From Pseudomonas cuatrocienegasensis (lineage in GTDB: Bacteria > Pseudomonadota > Gammaproteobacteria > Pseudomonadales > Pseudomonadaceae), in the NCBI RefSeq assembly GCF_900110925.1, contig NZ_FOFP01000019.1, forward strand, positions 1 through 64,000: a stretch of DNA of 64,000 nt, given 5' to 3'. Below, piece after piece: positions 61,144 through 64,000 of the stretch (the first letter of the stretch is position 1; each line of letters starts with the position of its first letter). The notes under the pieces are model-generated. The model saw only the letters and a program-made list of their open reading frames with translations, did no database searches and was not told the DNA's origin. The position numbers and the translations under genes were made by a program.

Positions 61144-61290
61144 TTAACAGGCTGTTGAAAAACTACCTGCGTTGCCATCGCGGCGTTAAAAACAGGCTCA
61201 AAATGCTCATTTACAACTCGTAAACTCCGCTTTTTCGCCTGTTTTTGCCTTGCGCTGGCTGCCTCGCCTACGTTTTCAACGGCCTGTTAA
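61144..61290. repeat. 147-bp element with terminal inverted repeats (MITE-like), containing the spuC stop
   Basis: The ends ttaacaggctgttgaaaa and ttttcaacggcctgttaa are inverted repeats with 17 of 18 matches. Further in, cctgcg / cgcctacg and aaaacaggc / gcctgtttt also pair. Its last bases supply the TAA stop of spuC (tta at 61287-61289). No transposase is coded. It separates spuC from spuD and could form a strong hairpin that attenuates readthrough. Confidence 0.8.
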
Positions 61291-62660
61291 ACCAGCAGTG
61301 CTTGCGCCGTCAGGTCAAGACAGGTGCGCGCCTTGCTCACCAGTTCGTCAATCTCGGCCTTGCTGATCACCAGCGGCGGCGAAATGATCATGGTATCGCC
61401 CACCGCACGCATGATCAGCCCGTTCTCGAAGCAGTGGCTGCGGCAGATCATGCCAACACCCTGGCTGCTCGGATAACGCGCACGGGTCGTCTTGTCTTTC
61501 ACCAACTCGATGGCACCGAGCATGCCGACACCACGCACCTCACCCACCAATGGATGATCGGCCAGCGCCTGCAAAGACTTTTGCAAATACGGTGCCGTTT
61601 CTGCCTTGACCCGCTCGACGATGCCTTCTTCACGCAGAATGCGCAGGTTCTCCAGGGCCACAGCTGCCGCCACCGGGTGTCCGGAGTAGGTAAAACCATG
61701 GTTGAAGTCGCCGCCCTGGTTAAGCACGTCGACGATATCGTCACGCACAATCAACCCGCCCATGGGGATGTAGCCGCTGGTCAGGCCTTTGGCAATGGTC
61801 ATCATGTGCGGCGCATTGCCGTAATAATCGCTACCGAACCACTCACCGGTGCGGCCAAAGCCACAGATGACCTCATCGGCGACGAACAGGATGTCGTACT
61901 TGGCGAGAATCTCGCGGATGCGCGGCCAGTAGCTGTCCGGAGGGATGATCACCCCGCCGGCGCCCTGGATCGGCTCGGCGATAAAGGCGGCGACGTTGTC
62001 CTCACCGACCTCAAGAATCTTCTGCTCCAACTGATCGGCCGCCCAGATGCCGAACGCCTCGGGGCTCATGTCACCGCCCTCACCGAACCAGTATGGCTGC
62101 GGGATATGCACGATGCCGGGGATCGGCAAGTCGCCCTGCTCATGCATATAGGTCATGCCGCCCAGGCTGGCGCCGGCCACGGTCGAGCCGTGGTAGCCGT
62201 TGAGGCGGCTGATGATGACCTTTTTATTCGGCTGGCCCTTGATCGCCCAGTAATGGCGGACCATACGCAGCATGGTGTCGTTGCCTTCCGAACCGGAGCC
62301 GGTGAAGAACACATGATTCATGCCCGCCGGTGCCAGCTCGGAGATGACCTTGGCCAACTCCAGCGCAGGCGGCGTGGCGGTCTGGAAGAACATGTTGTAG
62401 TACGGCAACTCCTGCATCTGCCGCGAGGCCGCCTCGGCCAGTTCCTTGCGGCCGTAGCCGATCGCCACGCACCAGAGCCCGGCCATGGCGTCGAGAATCT
62501 TGTGCCCTTCGCTGTCCCACAGGTAGACACCGTCGGCGCGGGTGATGATGCGCGGCCCCTTCTCGGCCAGCTGCTTGAAATCGCTGAACGGCGCTAGGTG
62601 ATGGTCGCGGCTCATGGCCTGCCATTCACGGGTTTTCGGGTTTTGCACTGGCTTACTCAT
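61287..62660 (-). CDS. spuC: Putrescine-pyruvate aminotransferase
   Basis: 457 residues from MSKPVQNPKT; a GTG two codons earlier is possible. A class III PLP aminotransferase: GSGSEGNDTMLRMV (about 118-131), ADEVICGFGRTGEW (about 256-269, PLP aspartate) and the catalytic lysine in TIAKGLTSGYIPMGG (about 288). It converts putrescine to 4-aminobutanal in the transamination branch of polyamine breakdown. Its stop codon lies inside the 147-bp repeat. Confidence 0.96.
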   Translation of the reverse strand: MSKPVQNPKTREWQAMSRDHHLAPFSDFKQLAEKGPRIITRADGVYLWDSEGHKILDAMAGLWCVAIGYGRKELAEAASRQMQELPYYNMFFQTATPPALELAKVISELAPAGMNHVFFTGSGSEGNDTMLRMVRHYWAIKGQPNKKVIISRLNGYHGSTVAGASLGGMTYMHEQGDLPIPGIVHIPQPYWFGEGGDMSPEAFGIWAADQLEQKILEVGEDNVAAFIAEPIQGAGGVIIPPDSYWPRIREILAKYDILFVADEVICGFGRTGEWFGSDYYGNAPHMMTIAKGLTSGYIPMGGLIVRDDIVDVLNQGGDFNHGFTYSGHPVAAAVALENLRILREEGIVERVKAETAPYLQKSLQALADHPLVGEVRGVGMLGAIELVKDKTTRARYPSSQGVGMICRSHCFENGLIMRAVGDTMIISPPLVISKAEIDELVSKARTCLDLTAQALLV

Positions 62661-62690
62661 ATCCACACCTTCTCAATGGGCTCCGCCGGC

Positions 62691-62742
62691 CCTGTGGGAG
62701 GCGCTTCAGCGGCGATTGTCGCGGCTGAAGCGCCCCCCACAG
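62691..62742. repeat. REP-like inverted repeat between spuB and spuC
   Basis: Arms ctgtgggaggcgcttcagc and gctgaagcgccccccacag, nearly perfect, with gcgattgtcgc in the middle. It fills much of the 104-bp gap and shares words with 11691-11754. Confidence 0.85.
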
Positions 62743-62764
62743 AGCCATGAGAAGCCCCGAAAAA

Positions 62765-64000
62765 CTAAACCGACAGCAGCAGGAACTCGCGCTCCCAGGA
62801 GCTGATTACCCGCTTGTAGTTTTCATGCTCGGCGCGCTTGACCGCGACGTAGCCGGTGACGAACTTGCTGCCCAGGTACTCTTCGACGACCTTGCAGGTT
62901 TCCATACGCTCCAGCGCCGCTTCCAGGGTCAGCGGCAGGCGCAGGTTGCGGCGCTCGTAGCCACGCCCTTTGACCGGTGCACTGGGCTTGATGCCGTCGA
63001 CCATGCCGATGTAGCCGCACAGCAGGCTCGCGGCCAGGGCCAGATAAGGGTTGGCGTCGGCCCCGGCGAGGCGGTTCTCTACCCGGCGGTTCTGCGGCGT
63101 CGCATCCGGCACACGCAGGCCCACAGTGCGATTCTCTTCGCCCCACTCCACGTTAACCGGCGCCGAGGTGTCGGGCAGGAAGCGGCGGAACGAGTTGACG
63201 TTGGGGGCGAACAGCGGCAGCACCTCGGGGATGTACTTCTGCAGCCCGCCGATATGGTGCAAGAACAGCTCGCTCATGGAACCGTCTTCATTGGAGAAGA
63301 TGTTCTTGCCGGTCTTCTTGTCGATGATGCTCTGGTGCAGGTGCATGGCGCTGCCCGGCTGATCGGTGATCGGCTTGGCCATAAAGGTCGCCGCCACGTC
63401 ATGCTTGAGCGCAGCCTCGCGCATGGTGCGTTTGAACACCAGAATCTGGTCGGCCAGGTGCAGGGCCTCGCCATGACGGAAGTTGATTTCCATCTGCGCC
63501 GGGCCTTCTTCGTGGATCAGCGTATCCAGGTCCAGGCCCTGAATCTCGCACCAGTCGTACATGTCTTCGAACAGCGGGTCGAACTCGTTGGCCGCGTCGA
63601 TGGAGAACGACTGCCGACCGGTTTCCGGACGCCCGGAACGGCCCATGGGCGCAACCAGCGGGAAGTCCGGGTCGCTGTTGCGCTTGGTCAGGTAGAACTC
63701 CATCTCCGGCGCGACTATGGGCTGCCAGCCTTTTTCGGCATACAGCTTGAGCACTTTCTTGAGCAGGTTGCGCGGCGACAGCTCGATCGGGTTGCCCTGC
63801 TTGTCATAGGTGTCGTGAATCACCTGGGCGGTCGGCTCAACGGCCCAGGGCACCAGGAATACGGCGTTTTCATCGGGCCGGCAGATCATGTCGATGTCGG
63901 CGGGGTCGAGCAGCTCGTAGTAGACATCGTCCTCGACGTAATCGCCGGTCACGGTCTGCAACAGCACGCTCTCGGGAAGGCGCATGCCCTTCTCGTCGAG
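62765..64000 (-). CDS. spuB: Gamma-glutamylputrescine synthetase (glutamine synthetase family), 5' end outside window
   Basis: The frame is open through the right edge (codons LDEKG precede the internal MRLPES), so about 40 N-terminal residues are missing; family length is about 450. Glutamine-synthetase motifs are visible: APEMEFYLT (metal site), HEEGPAQMEINFRHGEAL, GSAMHLHQSI, and RRVENRLAGADANPYLALAA. It ligates glutamate to putrescine, the first step of the gamma-glutamyl branch. Adjacency to spuC and the transporter supports SpuB; a paralogous GlnA-like role is less likely. Confidence 0.93.
   Translation of the reverse strand, partial: LDEKGMRLPESVLLQTVTGDYVEDDVYYELLDPADIDMICRPDENAVFLVPWAVEPTAQVIHDTYDKQGNPIELSPRNLLKKVLKLYAEKGWQPIVAPEMEFYLTKRNSDPDFPLVAPMGRSGRPETGRQSFSIDAANEFDPLFEDMYDWCEIQGLDLDTLIHEEGPAQMEINFRHGEALHLADQILVFKRTMREAALKHDVAATFMAKPITDQPGSAMHLHQSIIDKKTGKNIFSNEDGSMSELFLHHIGGLQKYIPEVLPLFAPNVNSFRRFLPDTSAPVNVEWGEENRTVGLRVPDATPQNRRVENRLAGADANPYLALAASLLCGYIGMVDGIKPSAPVKGRGYERRNLRLPLTLEAALERMETCKVVEEYLGSKFVTGYVAVKRAEHENYKRVISSWEREFLLLSV

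Noticed and set aside
61144..61290. Integron attC site or a tRNA-like structure
   Set aside because: The termini are simple inverted repeats without attC core sites. No cloverleaf or anticodon arm can be drawn, and no integrase is nearby.

Overview
This window comes from a Pseudomonas-type gammaproteobacterium with GC-rich coding DNA and many short intergenic palindromes. The clearest reason for the assignment is gene content and order. ilvD, folA, glpQ, thyA-lgt, ptsP-rppH, ilvA-rpiA, an AaaA-type autotransporter, carO/carP, serA and spuH-G-F-E-D-C-B follow the order I recall for P. aeruginosa PAO1 from about PA0353 down to PA0298. That comparison is from memory; no search was run. The species cannot be fixed from this sequence.

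Layout. (1) 1-13043: a cell-surface island of two tandem two-partner-secretion (TPS) cassettes. It holds the 3' end of one repeat-rich exoprotein (TpsA) with its transporter (TpsB), a complete 2027-residue TpsA with a near-identical TpsB, and a third gene coding a TpsB-like barrel without a POTRA domain. (2) 13312-15883: ilvD, a small metallophosphoesterase, and a decayed second copy of the ilvD 3' end. (3) 16079-20252: an undescribed-looking three-gene minus-strand operon, made of two tandem secreted paralogues and an 863-residue RTX-like protein. The genes are coupled by ATGA overlaps and preceded by a Fur-box-like sequence. (4) 20405-21330: remnants of an IS5-type transposase and a Snf2 helicase. 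(5) 21494-26042: a GloA3-like glyoxalase and an envelope operon (OmpA-like lipoprotein, five-segment membrane protein, secreted vWA-like protein). (6) 26200-43274: mostly housekeeping genes (folA, glpQ, DUF2868/DUF3482 pair, DMT transporter/LysR pair, thyA-lgt, TauE/SafE, NRDE protein, ptsP-rppH, HAD phosphatase, ilvA, rpiA). (7) 43524-50200: AaaA-like autotransporter aminopeptidase, CarO flanked by two CarP-like proteins, a FAH-family protein, and D-2-hydroxyglutarate dehydrogenase divergent from serA. (8) 50384-55477: serA and small genes. (9) 55765-64000: the polyamine uptake and catabolism cluster spuH to spuB on the minus strand; spuB is cut by the window end.

How the genes work together. 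The spu genes import putrescine and spermidine and begin putrescine breakdown by gamma-glutamylation or transamination. SerA produces D-2-hydroxyglutarate as a by-product, and the divergent FAD dehydrogenase re-oxidises it. PtsP and RppH are neighbours in nitrogen-PTS signalling and mRNA decay. ThyA and FolA serve the same folate cycle. The TPS island, AaaA, the OmpA module and the RTX operon are the outward-facing, more variable part of the window.

Intergenic DNA is rich in inverted repeats of several families. At least three of them supply the stop codon of the neighbouring gene.
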